A DNA stretch of 64,000 nt from DAOUMU01 sp034409055 (GTDB lineage: Bacteria > Chloroflexota > Anaerolineae > 4572-78 > J111), in contig DAOUMU010000384.1 in NCBI GenBank assembly GCA_034409055.1, positions 9,365 to 73,364 on the forward strand, read 5' to 3'. Shown here piece by piece: positions 1-8,316 of this stretch. The notes below the pieces were generated by a model. It searched no databases. It saw nothing but the letters and a program-made list of their open reading frames with translations, and had not been told where the DNA came from. A program made the translations under genes and the position numbers. Each line of letters opens with the position of its first letter. The stretch's first letter is position 1.

Positions 1-43
1 CGGCCCGGGCAATATCTAACAGGGTTTCGTCATCACGAAACAT
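1..43 (-). CDS. hepT: HepT-like toxin (DUF86), N-terminal 14 codons only
   Basis: The minus strand from 43 reads M-F-R-D-D-E-T-L-L-D-I-A-R-A before the window ends. This resembles the start of HepT/DUF86 RNase toxins, which usually begin with an Asp-rich segment followed by a hydrophobic helix. The ATG overlaps the last codons of the upstream mntA gene, the usual arrangement for this pair. HepT is known as an RNA-cleaving HEPN toxin whose partner MntA silences it by AMPylation. The HEPN catalytic motif lies outside the window, so the call rests on the few visible residues and the neighbour. Confidence 0.6.
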   Translation of the reverse strand, partial: MFRDDETLLDIARA

Positions 44-386
44 AAATCACCCGGGCGCTATTGAGGATGTTTTGTTTTCTCAGCCAATTATGACTTTGCT
101 CAACCGACTTCCTGGTTAAAACATCTACCTTGCGGCCCAATAACTGTTTCAGTTCATCACGCATTTGGATCAAGTCGAACAAACTCCGTCGGGCCTGGGG
201 CGCAAAGGTGACCAAAATATCTACATCACTATTGGCGGTGAAGTCATCACGCAAAATTGAGCCAAAAAGGGCCAATTCAGTAATCTGCCACTTTTGACAA
301 AATTCGATAACCTCTTCTTTGGTGAGAGGAAAATTTAAGGGCGGCTCTTTTAAGGTATTGGCCGGCGTTGTTTCAACGGTGTTCAT
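33..386 (-). CDS. mntA: MntA-type minimal nucleotidyltransferase antitoxin
   Basis: A 117-residue protein with the nucleotidyltransferase signature G-S near residue 43 followed by S-D-V-D near 54-57, the GSx10DxD pattern of the MNT family. In characterised MntA/HepT systems this enzyme transfers AMP to a Tyr of the HEPN toxin HepT and so neutralises it. The downstream gene on the same strand starts inside this gene's 3' end and has a HepT-like N terminus, which supports the assignment. The protein is cytoplasmic with no membrane segment. MNT proteins without a toxin role exist, so function is inferred from the pair. Confidence 0.82.
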   Translation of the reverse strand: MNTVETTPANTLKEPPLNFPLTKEEVIEFCQKWQITELALFGSILRDDFTANSDVDILVTFAPQARRSLFDLIQMRDELKQLLGRKVDVLTRKSVEQSHNWLRKQNILNSARVIYVS

Positions 387-870
387 TGAACCACTCGAAA
401 ATGAATTGATTGCAATTTTATGATTATCCCAAAAATCAGCGATTTACTCATAACTTTTCATTTCAGAAGTCCTTTGATCACGATCGTTCTAATTATAGCA
501 CAGACCATGACGAAATAAAACTAATTCAGAACGTGGGGTGCGTTTCAAGGTGCGTTTCAGTTATTGGGCGCGTTTTACTCAATCAGCAGGTCATATCATT
601 TCGAGCGCAGCGAGAAATCCCCAGAGCGATACTTTTACCCAACAAGGTGACCAGGAAACAATAATAGAGGGTGATTTTTATCCGGCGCCCCAGCCATTCA
701 TTGTAATCTCACAGGGATTTCTCGTCGTACCTCCTCGAAATGACATGCAAACTTCAAAATGAAACACACACAAATGATAAAAGGCTTGACGAAACCCTCA
801 TAATCTGATACTCTGTTTTTAGAGTTATTAAAAATCCGCCAGTACCGTCAAACTTGATCAGGAGTCCACC
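387..870. other. Gene-free stretch holding a degenerate inverted-repeat element
   Basis: No convincing gene. The stretch contains a TIR-like pair, GGGTGCGTTTCA at 536-547 and TGAAACACACAC at 760-771, resembling the family-I elements elsewhere in the window but without a visible target duplication. Inside it lies a nested inverted repeat: ATTTCGAGCGCAGCGAGAAAT near 598-618 and GGGATTTCTCG...CCTCGAAATGACA near 715-744. Two overlapping short open frames here (410-664, 538-762) consist largely of repeat sequence and are not credited as genes. Promoters for the divergent mntA and the 871 gene must lie here but none stands out. Confidence 0.6.
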
Positions 871-1962
871 ATGACTGTGACCACTATGCCTCCCCTCCGT
901 CCCCTTGGCCTGGGCGAACTACTGGACCAGGCCATTCGTCTTTACCGGCGCAACTTTCTCACCTTTATCGGTATTATTGCCATCGTCCAGATCCCGCTAA
1001 CCCTACTCCAGATGATTACCTCCCTGTTAACTTTTGGGGGTATATTCACCCAACTGGAGGAGCAAGCTGGATCGTTCGTGGACCCATCGACGCTGTTTGG
1101 CCCGGCTTACATCCTGGGTATCATTGGCAGTGGCCTGTTAGCCCTCATTAGCTTTGTGCTCATCCAGGGCGTGGCCACAGCAGCCCTGACCCGCGCTGTA
1201 GCAGGGAGCTATCTGGGCGAATCAACCGGCGTAACAGATGCCTATCGTAAAATTGGCCGGTCCTGGCTATCGTTGATTGGGGCCCTCTTGCTGGCGATAC
1301 TCTTAAGCATCGGGCTAGTGGTCTGGGTACTGGTACCGTGTGTAGGTTGGTTAACTGGGTTTGGCATGCTGGCCTTTTTCTGGATGGTGATTGTCCCTTT
1401 AATCGCCCCCATTATTGTCCTTGAAAAACAGGTTGCAAGCCGATCTATCCGTCGCGCCTGGGATCTGGCCCGGCGGCGTTTCTGGTGGGTATTGGGCTTT
1501 GTCTTTATCCTCTTCATTTTTGGTCAACTGGTCATTACCGGCCCGACGACTTTAATCGGTTTCGTCTTTCAGTTCATCGTGGGTAGCCCGTTCGACTTCT
1601 CGGTTTCTCAGGCCATTGTGCAAACGGTGCTGCAAGCGCTGGTTCAACTCATGTTCAGCCTGATCTATCTACCCCTCCAGTTAACCGCGATCACCTTGAT
1701 GTATTTTGACCTGCGTATCCGTACTGAAGGTTTTGACCTGTCCTTGTTGGCTACGAGTGTGTCGAGCAGTCAAGCCGAGGTAACTGAGGTAACAGCTCAA
1801 GCGCCACAGCCGGAACAGGGGAATTTGGTGACGATGACCGAAATGGGGCATTTTGCTCTTCTCTCCCTTGGCGGAGTGGTATTATACCTGGTCATCGTCT
1901 CCATCTTTGGTGCACTCGCTTTTGCTATGATGGCCCTCAGCAGCAGGGGAGGCGGATTTTAG
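871..1962 (+). CDS. Polytopic membrane protein, glycerophosphodiesterase membrane-domain type
   Basis: A 363-residue integral membrane protein with about six to seven hydrophobic segments. The N terminus (L-G-E-L-L-D-Q-A-I-R-L-Y-R-R-N-F near residues 14-29) is typical of the family annotated as the glycerophosphoryl diester phosphodiesterase membrane domain, which has no catalytic residues itself. Segments lie near 30-60, 80-115, 135-185, 205-240, 265-290 and 335-360. It heads a row of envelope genes on the same strand (DUF4129, DUF4350, MoxR, DUF58), so it probably belongs to that membrane-associated cluster. The molecular role is unknown. SD AGGAG lies 7 nt before the ATG. Confidence 0.7.
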   Translation: MTVTTMPPLRPLGLGELLDQAIRLYRRNFLTFIGIIAIVQIPLTLLQMITSLLTFGGIFTQLEEQAGSFVDPSTLFGPAYILGIIGSGLLALISFVLIQGVATAALTRAVAGSYLGESTGVTDAYRKIGRSWLSLIGALLLAILLSIGLVVWVLVPCVGWLTGFGMLAFFWMVIVPLIAPIIVLEKQVASRSIRRAWDLARRRFWWVLGFVFILFIFGQLVITGPTTLIGFVFQFIVGSPFDFSVSQAIVQTVLQALVQLMFSLIYLPLQLTAITLMYFDLRIRTEGFDLSLLATSVSSSQAEVTEVTAQAPQPEQGNLVTMTEMGHFALLSLGGVVLYLVIVSIFGALAFAMMALSSRGGGF

Positions 1963-1998
1963 AGGCAGTTGGTTATTGGTTGGGTTACTACCCAGGCA

Positions 1999-2054
1999 TG
2001 TCATTTCGAGCGTTAGCGAGAAATACCTGAACTGTTACTTTTACCCATCAGGTA
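1999..2054. repeat. Palindromic repeat, TGTCATTTCGAG type
   Basis: TGTCATTTCGAGCG followed by TAGCGAGAAAT, the same family as the repeat near 598-618. A compact inverted copy CAGGTA sits near 2049. It lies between the 871 gene and the DUF4129 gene and ends just before the latter's ribosome binding site. Confidence 0.6.
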
Positions 2055-2072
2055 GCTGGTAAACCAGGAGTA

Positions 2073-3080
2073 ATGAAGCCTTTTCTTAAACGTTGTCAAC
2101 TATTGATATTGGGCCTGATTTTAATAGGTTTCGCCTCTGGCGGCTTGACTCAGGCCGCCGAACTGCCCCTCTCGCTTGAGGACTACTGGCAACAGATCGA
2201 GGAGACCCAGGCGCTGGTGACCAGTCTGGAGGATGCTTCGGCTGAGGTCAGTCGTCCCCGGTTACTGGCTGCGGCTGACCGGTGGGCGCAGGTCACTCAA
2301 GTAAGGCTGCCTGACGGCACCTTGGTGGCAGTAGACCACAGCTTCCTGGTGGCCCAACTGCGGGCCGACCCGCCTGACCTGGCCCAGTTGACCGGGCTGT
2401 TGGCGAACTTGTTGGCGACTGGCCAGACCTGGCCGTCCCCTAAACACACCGGGGCTGACCTTGAACTGCTTAACACCATTTTAGCCCGACCTGAGTTTCA
2501 GTGGCAACCTGACCGGCCGTCACCCCTGGCCGAATTGTGGCGGCGTGTGTGGGAATATTTTTGGGAACTGATCACCCGTTGGCTGCCTGACGAGGGTATC
2601 ATCTCCCTGGACGATGCCCAGATTAATAATGGCCTTGTCTTGATACGTTACGCCCTGACCGGTTTGGGGATTTTAGCCTTGATTTTGGTCTTATTTTTCA
2701 TCTTGCGGGAATTGCTGGCCGGTCTGGTGACCGAGGCAGCAGTTGACCCGGACGCTGAAGCAGGCGACGAAATCCTGACCGCAGACACGGCCCTCAAACG
2801 GGCCCAGCAGTTGTCGAGCAGCGGGGATTATCGGACCGCTGTGCGTTACCTGTATCTCTCCTCGCTGTTGTTGCTTGACGAGCGCGGCTTGTTACGCTAC
2901 GACCGCGCCCAGACAAACCGCGAGTATTTACGCAGCGTGGCCCACCTGCCTCAACTGGTTACCATTTTGGGTGAGGTGATCGAGGTTTTTGACCGGGTGT
3001 GGTACGGCTATCATCCCCTGGATGAGGTCGCTTACGCCCAATATGCCGCCCGCGTGGCCGAGTTACGCCGACAAAAATGA
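2073..3080 (+). CDS. DUF4129 domain protein, exported and membrane anchored
   Basis: A 335-residue protein. A signal peptide covers residues 1-30, a predicted extracytoplasmic stretch follows, a transmembrane helix lies near 195-220 and a C-terminal DUF4129 domain near 250-330 (L-Y-L-S-S-L-L-L-L-D-E-R-G-L then N-R-E-Y-L-R). DUF4129 proteins are regularly encoded beside MoxR ATPases and DUF58 proteins, as here. The biochemical role is unknown, perhaps in envelope complex assembly. SD CAGGAG precedes the ATG. The stop overlaps the start of the next gene in an ATGA junction, so the two are probably translationally coupled. Confidence 0.8.
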   Translation: MKPFLKRCQLLILGLILIGFASGGLTQAAELPLSLEDYWQQIEETQALVTSLEDASAEVSRPRLLAAADRWAQVTQVRLPDGTLVAVDHSFLVAQLRADPPDLAQLTGLLANLLATGQTWPSPKHTGADLELLNTILARPEFQWQPDRPSPLAELWRRVWEYFWELITRWLPDEGIISLDDAQINNGLVLIRYALTGLGILALILVLFFILRELLAGLVTEAAVDPDAEAGDEILTADTALKRAQQLSSSGDYRTAVRYLYLSSLLLLDERGLLRYDRAQTNREYLRSVAHLPQLVTILGEVIEVFDRVWYGYHPLDEVAYAQYAARVAELRRQK

Positions 3081-4228
3081 AACCACTCTCTCGTGATTCC
3101 TGGCTGGCGATTGGCTTATTTGGCCTGCTTTTGTTGCTCACAATCGCTGCCGCTGTCCAACAAACTCAGGAACAGGTTGGCCCACCCCTGGCCAGCTTCT
3201 CCTCAGCCCCCAACGGAGCGCGGGCCCTCTGGCTGTGGTTAGACGAACTGGGCTACCCGGTCAGTGACGAAATCCTCGGCCTTTTTCAGCCCCCCGAAGC
3301 GGCCAGCCTGATGCTTATCTTGGAACCGTCTTTGAGAATTACCCCCGACGATTGGCAGATCATTGATCGCTGGGTAGAAGAGGGGGGCACCCTGGTGTTG
3401 GCCGGAGACCAGTTGAGCACGGGCCTGGCCGCCCGCCATTACCAGTTCACCCTGAGCTATCTGGAGTCTACCACGGTGACCCTGACCATCCAGACCCCCT
3501 TGTTTGTCTCACCCCCGACCAGCCCGGCCAGGGTGCAGACTCGGGCCTATTTCAAAACCAGCCGTGACGACTTTGTGACCCATCTGGCCACTGAAGCCGG
3601 ACCGGTACTGCTCTCTTTTGAACGAGAAGCCGGCCGGGTCATCCTCAGTGCCACCCCTTTTCCCTTTTCAAACGCCGGTTTAAAAGAAGCGGGAAATTCA
3701 GCCCTGGTCTTAAATGTCATCAGCGCCGCCGGCCGTTCGGGGGTGATCTGGTTTGACGAGTGGCATCACGGCCTGCGCTCGAAGCGAACCCAGGTGGTAG
3801 GGCCGGGTGATTGGTTGCGTTACACCTCCGCCGGACGCTCATTGCTTTACGTGGGACTGGTCATTTTTTTGGTCCTGGTTCTGCGAGGGCAACGCTTTGG
3901 CCGGCCTGTTCCGCTGCCCAAGGACACCAGCCGGCGAGCGCCCCTCGAATATATCACGGCCATTGCTAATCTCAGCCGCCGGGCCGGCCATCGAACGGCC
4001 CTGCTGCGCCAATATCATCACTGGCTCAAACGCGGCCTGGGGCAGCGGTATCGGCTCAACCCGACCTTGCCGGACGAGGAATACCTGGCTCAGTTGAGCC
4101 AATTCAATCCCAACCTCGACCAGGACGCTTTGCGTAGCCTGTTGGCCCGGCTACACCAGGGTCGGGCCAGCGAACGAGAGATGATTCAATGGACAGCCGA
4201 AGTAGCTGCCTGGTTAAAGGAGTCGTAA
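3077..4228 (+). CDS. DUF4350 domain membrane protein
   Basis: A 383-residue protein with an N-terminal transmembrane helix (about 9-27), a soluble DUF4350-like region (F-S-S-A-P-N-G-A-R-A-L-W-L-W-L near residues 41-55, then D-D-W-Q and W-V-E-E-G-G-T-L-V-L-A-G) resembling glutamine-amidotransferase-like folds, a second helix near 255-275 and a cytoplasmic tail. This family accompanies DUF4129, MoxR and DUF58 in many bacteria. The gene overlaps the preceding one by 4 nt and abuts moxR with no gap, indicating one operon. No enzymatic residues are recognised. Confidence 0.75.
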   Translation: MKPLSRDSWLAIGLFGLLLLLTIAAAVQQTQEQVGPPLASFSSAPNGARALWLWLDELGYPVSDEILGLFQPPEAASLMLILEPSLRITPDDWQIIDRWVEEGGTLVLAGDQLSTGLAARHYQFTLSYLESTTVTLTIQTPLFVSPPTSPARVQTRAYFKTSRDDFVTHLATEAGPVLLSFEREAGRVILSATPFPFSNAGLKEAGNSALVLNVISAAGRSGVIWFDEWHHGLRSKRTQVVGPGDWLRYTSAGRSLLYVGLVIFLVLVLRGQRFGRPVPLPKDTSRRAPLEYITAIANLSRRAGHRTALLRQYHHWLKRGLGQRYRLNPTLPDEEYLAQLSQFNPNLDQDALRSLLARLHQGRASEREMIQWTAEVAAWLKES

Positions 4229-5185
4229 ATGCCCGCTACTGATTTACAGGTTTTATTTCGCCACGTGCGACAAGAAGCTGACAAAGTACTGGTTGGCCTG
4301 GAGGAACCCTTTGAACTGCTAGTCATTGCCCTCTTAACCGGCGGGCACGTCCTGCTTGAAGGGGTACCCGGTACCGCCAAAACCCTGATGGCCAAAACCC
4401 TAGCCCATCTGGTCCAGGCCAAATTCAGCCGGATTCAGTTTACCCCCGATTTGATGCCCTCGGACATCCTGGGGACCAGCGTATTTGACATTACGACCGG
4501 CCAATTTTATTTGAAGAAAGGCCCAATTTTTACTCAAATTTTACTGGCAGACGAAATTAACCGGGCCCCTGCCAAAACTCAGTCGTCCCTGCTGTAAACT
4601 ATGGAAGAACGCCAGGTCAGCCTGGAAGGTGAACGGTATCCCCTGGAAGTGCCCTTCATGGTGATCGCCACGCAGAACCCCATTGAGTATGAGGGCACCT
4701 ATCCCCTACCGGAAGCCCAACTGGATCGCTTTCTGTTCAAAGTTTTAGTGCCCTACGCCGCCTTGGAAACAGAGGTCGAAGTGCTGCGCCGCTATCACCG
4801 GGGGTTTGACGCGCACGACCTGGCCTCGGCCGGGCTCAATGCCATTCTGCCGGTCAATGGTATTGTTCGGGCCCGGGAGATGATCAAACAGGTCGTCGTG
4901 GAGGAGGGTATCTTGACTTATATTGCCCAGGTGGCCGCAGCCAGCCGCCAATCGCCAGACCTGACCCTGGGAGCCAGTACCCGGGCGGCCACCCACGTTT
5001 TGTTGGCGGCCAAAACCTACGCCGCCTTGCAGGGCCGCAATTACGTCACTCCTGATGACGTAAAATTCGTCACGCCTGCCGTGTACCGTCATCGCCTGCT
5101 GCTAAAACCAGAGGCGGAGATCGAGGGCCTGGATGCTGATGCGGTCATTCAACGCTTGTTGGGGCAGGTGGAAGTACCGCGTTAA
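4229..5185 (+). pseudogene. MoxR-family AAA+ ATPase interrupted by an in-frame TAA
   Basis: Read through, this is a normal-length MoxR ATPase (318 codons). Walker A G-V-P-G-T-A-K-T has its Lys at 51, Walker [11 protein letters not shown] follows, then sensor-1 A-T-Q-N-P and a C-terminal lid. At 4595-4597 the frame contains TAA between S-S-L-L and T-M-E-E-R-Q-V, where family members usually carry Gln or Glu (L-L-Q/E-x-M-E-E). One base change from CAA or GAA explains it. No ribosome binding site precedes the following ATG at 4601. MoxR proteins act as chaperone-like ATPases for partners such as DUF58 proteins. It may be a recent nonsense mutation or a sequence error, because both halves are otherwise well conserved. 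Confidence 0.85.
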
Positions 5186-5219
5186 ATTTTGGATTTACGA
5201 TTTCCGATTTTGGATTGAG
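5184..5219. repeat. ATTTTGGATT / GATTTCCGATT repeat
   Basis: AT-rich tandem-like motif (TTTTGGATTTACGATTTCCG then ATTTTGGATT) between moxR and the next gene. The reverse complement of the same motif recurs inside the NRPS reading frame near 51764-51824. Confidence 0.6.
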
Positions 5220-5226
5220 GTAAAAG

Positions 5227-5814
5227 ATGAGTCGTAACACTAAAATTGTTCTTGGTATTATCGGTGGTCTGTTCATCCTCTGTATTTGTGCCGGCGTTGT
5301 AGCCTTCTTGGCCTTGCGCTCGGCCGGGCCGTTGGTGGAACGAGCTATGACGGTGACTGAGAAGCCAGAGGAAGTGACTGATATCGCCCAAGGTATCGTT
5401 GATTATACCCTGCCGGCCGGTTATAGTGAGCAGTTTGGGATGAGCTTCTTCGGCTTTGACGTAGCAGCCTTCGGCTCTGCCGGTCCGGCTAAACAGATGA
5501 TTATGTTGATGCAATTTCCAGAAAGCGCCGGTCTAAGCCAGGCGGAGATGGAACAGCAAATGCAGCAAGCCACAGAGCGGCAAATGGGCCGGCGGAACTA
5601 TCAATTGCCGGTTGTGGGTGAGACCACCACCACGATTCGCGATCAACGGATCACCCTGACTATCCGCGAAGGAACCGACTCGGATGGAACAGCCATCCGG
5701 CAGGTATCCGGAGTCTTTCAGGGAAAAAGCGGTATAGTGATGCTGATGATTATGGGTAATCGGCAAAATTGGGATCAGGAAGCGGTTGATGCTTTTATCG
5801 CTTCTCTTCGTTAG
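5227..5814 (+). CDS. Hypothetical membrane-anchored protein
   Basis: A 195-residue protein with one strong N-terminal transmembrane helix (residues about 7-31) and a soluble extracytoplasmic domain with an M/Q-rich segment (A-E-M-E-Q-Q-M-Q-Q-A-T-E-R-Q-M near 106-120) and a beta-rich C-terminal half. I do not recognise a named family. It lies between moxR and the DUF58 gene, with SD GAGG before the ATG and a 9-nt gap to the next gene, so it is probably cotranscribed and part of the same envelope system. Confidence 0.65.
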   Translation: MSRNTKIVLGIIGGLFILCICAGVVAFLALRSAGPLVERAMTVTEKPEEVTDIAQGIVDYTLPAGYSEQFGMSFFGFDVAAFGSAGPAKQMIMLMQFPESAGLSQAEMEQQMQQATERQMGRRNYQLPVVGETTTTIRDQRITLTIREGTDSDGTAIRQVSGVFQGKSGIVMLMIMGNRQNWDQEAVDAFIASLR

Positions 5815-5823
5815 AGGGGGGGC

Positions 5824-7137
5824 ATGGTGTATCTAACTACGCGTGGCCTCTTATTATTATTATTAGCCGCGCCCATCATGGCGACTGGCACCTGGCTGCC
5901 AGCACTAGAGTGGGTGGCTGTCTTATATGGGCTGTTCAGCCTGGTGCTTTTTGGGCTGGATTGGCGGCTGGCCGGGAGCGTGCGCCGCTTTGAGGTGTCG
6001 CGCCGGCACGATACCAAACTGAGTCTGGGCGCAGAAAATCCTGTCCACCTCTCGGTGCGTAACCGCAGCCGCCACCCGGCTACCCTCTGGCTACGCGATG
6101 AGCCACCCGACACCTTCAAAATCGAACCCCGCCTCCTGACCGGGGAGGTTCCGGCCCGGCGGGTCTGGCAAGGTATCTACCGGGTCCGCCCCTTGCAGCG
6201 GGGCGATTACCAATTCGGCGACCTGAATTTGCGCTGGCGCGGGCCACTGGGGCTGGTGGTACGCCAGGCCCGTATTGAAGCCGCCGGCCCGGTCAAGGTC
6301 TATCCCAATTTACTGGACGTGCGCCGTTACGACCTGCTCTTGCGGCGTAACCGGTTGCAAGAACTGGGTTTACGTCACACCCGTATGTTCGGCGAGGGTA
6401 CTGAATTTGAGCGTCTGCGTGAATATCTGCCTGACGACGAATTTCGGCGCATTGACTGGAAAGCCACCGCCCGGCGCCACCGGCCCATCACCATCGAATA
6501 TCAAACCGAGCGCAGCCAGAATATCATAGCCGTGTTGGATACGGGCCGGATGATGCAAAGCCCGGTGGCTCAAATGGCCAAGTTAGACTACACGGTCAAT
6601 GCGGTTTTGTTCCTGGCTTACGTGGCCACCGGCAAAGGGGACAAAATAGGGCTGATGACTTTTGCCGATGATGTTATGCAATTTGTCGCCCCACGCCAGG
6701 GGCGCCGGCAGTTTTACCAGATGCTGGAGTTACTCTATGCGGTCGAGGCTCAGCCGGTCGAGCCCAATTACCGGCGTGCCTTGAGCTACCTGGCCCTGAA
6801 ACAGCGCAAACGGGCCCTGGTGGTGATTTTTACGGATTTGAGCGGCGGGGTAAGTATGCAATCCCTGGTCAGCCACGTGTCGGTGCTGGCCCGGCGCAGC
6901 CTGCCCCTGGTCGTAACCATTAGTGATCCCGACATTCACGCTACCGCCCAACTCCAACCCTCCGACTCCCTGGCCGTCTACCAACGGGCCGCCGCAGCGC
7001 AACTTCTGGACGAGCGGCAGGTAACCCTGGACAACCTGCGGCGGCAGGGCGTACTGACCCTGGACGTACCGGCCAACCAACTTTCAATGGCGGTGATTAA
7101 CCGGTATTTGGAGCTGAAGGGGCGAACATTATTGTAG
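5824..7137 (+). CDS. DUF58 domain protein
   Basis: A 437-residue protein with two N-terminal hydrophobic segments (about 5-40), an Ig-like middle region and the DUF58 signature near 200-220 (G-E-G-T-E-F-E-R-L-R-E-Y then D-D-x-R-x-I-D-W-K-A-T-A-R). A von Willebrand A-like region follows (A-V-L-D-T-G-R-M-M near 236-244, where classical MIDAS would have D-x-S-x-S; here D-T-G-R is incomplete). DUF58 proteins are the usual partners of MoxR ATPases. SD GAGGGGGG is followed closely by the ATG. It closes the MoxR operon. Confidence 0.85.
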   Translation: MVYLTTRGLLLLLLAAPIMATGTWLPALEWVAVLYGLFSLVLFGLDWRLAGSVRRFEVSRRHDTKLSLGAENPVHLSVRNRSRHPATLWLRDEPPDTFKIEPRLLTGEVPARRVWQGIYRVRPLQRGDYQFGDLNLRWRGPLGLVVRQARIEAAGPVKVYPNLLDVRRYDLLLRRNRLQELGLRHTRMFGEGTEFERLREYLPDDEFRRIDWKATARRHRPITIEYQTERSQNIIAVLDTGRMMQSPVAQMAKLDYTVNAVLFLAYVATGKGDKIGLMTFADDVMQFVAPRQGRRQFYQMLELLYAVEAQPVEPNYRRALSYLALKQRKRALVVIFTDLSGGVSMQSLVSHVSVLARRSLPLVVTISDPDIHATAQLQPSDSLAVYQRAAAAQLLDERQVTLDNLRRQGVLTLDVPANQLSMAVINRYLELKGRTLL

Positions 7138-7150
7138 AGGATCAAGTTAT

Positions 7151-7207
7151 GTAGGGCGAGTTGCTAACTTGTCCCCAGTACCGCTGATAAGTTAGCAACT
7201 TGCGTAG
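7151..7207. repeat. GTAGGGCAAGTTGCTAACTTG-type hairpin
   Basis: Inverted repeat: left arm GTAGGGCGAGTTGCTAACTT, right arm AAGTTAGCAACTTGCGTAG. It is the same module as at 25571-25621, 29533-29598, 32578-32635, near 58591, and in the NRPS reading frame near 51214. It may act as a transcription end or processing site between the DUF58 and epimerase genes. Confidence 0.7.
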
Positions 7208-7236
7208 TGCAGAACCTGGACAAGAGAGGTAACGAC

Positions 7237-8241
7237 GTGACCACATTCGAATCTGATAATGCCCACACGGTCTTGATCACCGGAGGGGCTGGTTTTATCG
7301 GTTCACATCTGGCCGATGCCCTGCTGGCCACGAACTATCGGGTACTGGCTATAGACGATTTATCGACGGGTAACCTGGACAATATTGCTCATCTGAGGAA
7401 TAACCCGAACTTTCACTTTGCCCGGGCCAGCATTACCGATGGGATTGTGATGGATCGACTGGCTTCGGAAGCCGACGTGATTGTCCATTTGGCCGCAGCC
7501 GTAGGGGTCAAACTGATCGTCGAGCACCCGGTGCATACGATTGAAACGAATGTGATGGGCACCGAGGCGGTGTTGCAAGCAGCCCTACGTTATGGCTGCC
7601 GGGCGTTACTGGCCAGCACCTCGGAAGTGTATGGTAAAGGCAGTAAGATTCCTTTCAGCGAGGAAGATGACGTGCTGCTGGGGGCCACCAGTCGCAGTCG
7701 CTGGGCCTATGCCGCCAGCAAGATGGTAGACGAGTTTCTCGGTTTGGCCTATCAGCGCGAATATGGACTGGAAGTGGTACCGTTTCGTCTGTTCAACACC
7801 GTTGGTCCGCGCCAGACCGGCCGCTACGGCATGGTCATTCCCCGCTTCGTCCGCCAGGCGTTGCAGGGAGAGCCGATTACGGTTTACGGCGATGGCAGCC
7901 AAAGCCGTTGTTTCTGTGATGTGCGGGATATCGTGCAGGCCCTGCTGGGGTTGGCCCAGCATCCTGAGGCGCCAGGCCATGTGTATAACATCGGGGGCAT
8001 CGAGGAAGTGTCCATTGGTGAGCTGGCTGAACAGGTCAAAGCCATTACTCACAGCAGTTCCCCCATCATCACCGTGCCTTATGCCGAGGCATATGCCCCG
8101 GGCTTCGAAGATATGCAGCGCCGGGTGCCGGATATCCGTCGTATTCAAGCCTTGCTTGGTTGGCAGCCCCAACGCTCGTTAGATGAGATCTTGCGCGCCG
8201 TGATGGCGTATGAGCAACAGAAGATGGATAAGCGGCGATAA
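7237..8241 (+). CDS. NAD-dependent nucleotide-sugar epimerase/dehydratase
   Basis: An extended short-chain dehydrogenase of about 334 residues. The Rossmann motif T-G-G-A-G-F-I-G-S-H lies near the N terminus, the catalytic Y-A-A-S-K (Tyr-x3-Lys) near residues 160-164, preceded by S-T-S-E-V-Y-G-K-G. The family (UDP-glucose 4-epimerase / dTDP-glucose 4,6-dehydratase / UDP-glucuronate decarboxylase) works on nucleotide sugars for cell-surface glycans. The exact substrate cannot be read. I prefer the GTG at 7237 because AGAGAGG stands just before it; an earlier in-frame GTG at 7207 lies in the repeat. Confidence 0.85.
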   Translation: MTTFESDNAHTVLITGGAGFIGSHLADALLATNYRVLAIDDLSTGNLDNIAHLRNNPNFHFARASITDGIVMDRLASEADVIVHLAAAVGVKLIVEHPVHTIETNVMGTEAVLQAALRYGCRALLASTSEVYGKGSKIPFSEEDDVLLGATSRSRWAYAASKMVDEFLGLAYQREYGLEVVPFRLFNTVGPRQTGRYGMVIPRFVRQALQGEPITVYGDGSQSRCFCDVRDIVQALLGLAQHPEAPGHVYNIGGIEEVSIGELAEQVKAITHSSSPIITVPYAEAYAPGFEDMQRRVPDIRRIQALLGWQPQRSLDEILRAVMAYEQQKMDKRR

Positions 8242-8248
8242 AACTGCT

Positions 8249-8316
8249 CGTAGTAACGACTTTAGTCGTTAATTGCCGACGTTATGAAGCCAAAAACCGC
8301 TAAAGTGGTTACTACG
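8249..8316. repeat. CGTAGTAACGACT hairpin module
   Basis: Imperfect inverted repeat with arms CGTAGTAACGACTTTAGTCG and CGCTAAAGTGGTTACTACG. It lies between convergent genes and supplies the stop codon (8312-8314) of the SpoIIM gene on the minus strand. A second, shorter copy is at 27797-27822. Confidence 0.7.

Noticed and set aside
410..762. Two overlapping short open frames on the plus strand
   Set aside because: They lie in repeat-derived sequence, have no ribosome binding site and encode low-complexity peptides unlike any family.
4595..4597. Recoding of the TAA in moxR as an amino acid
   Set aside because: TAA is not used for selenocysteine or pyrrolysine, and prfA-type termination is present. 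Mutation or sequence error is simpler.
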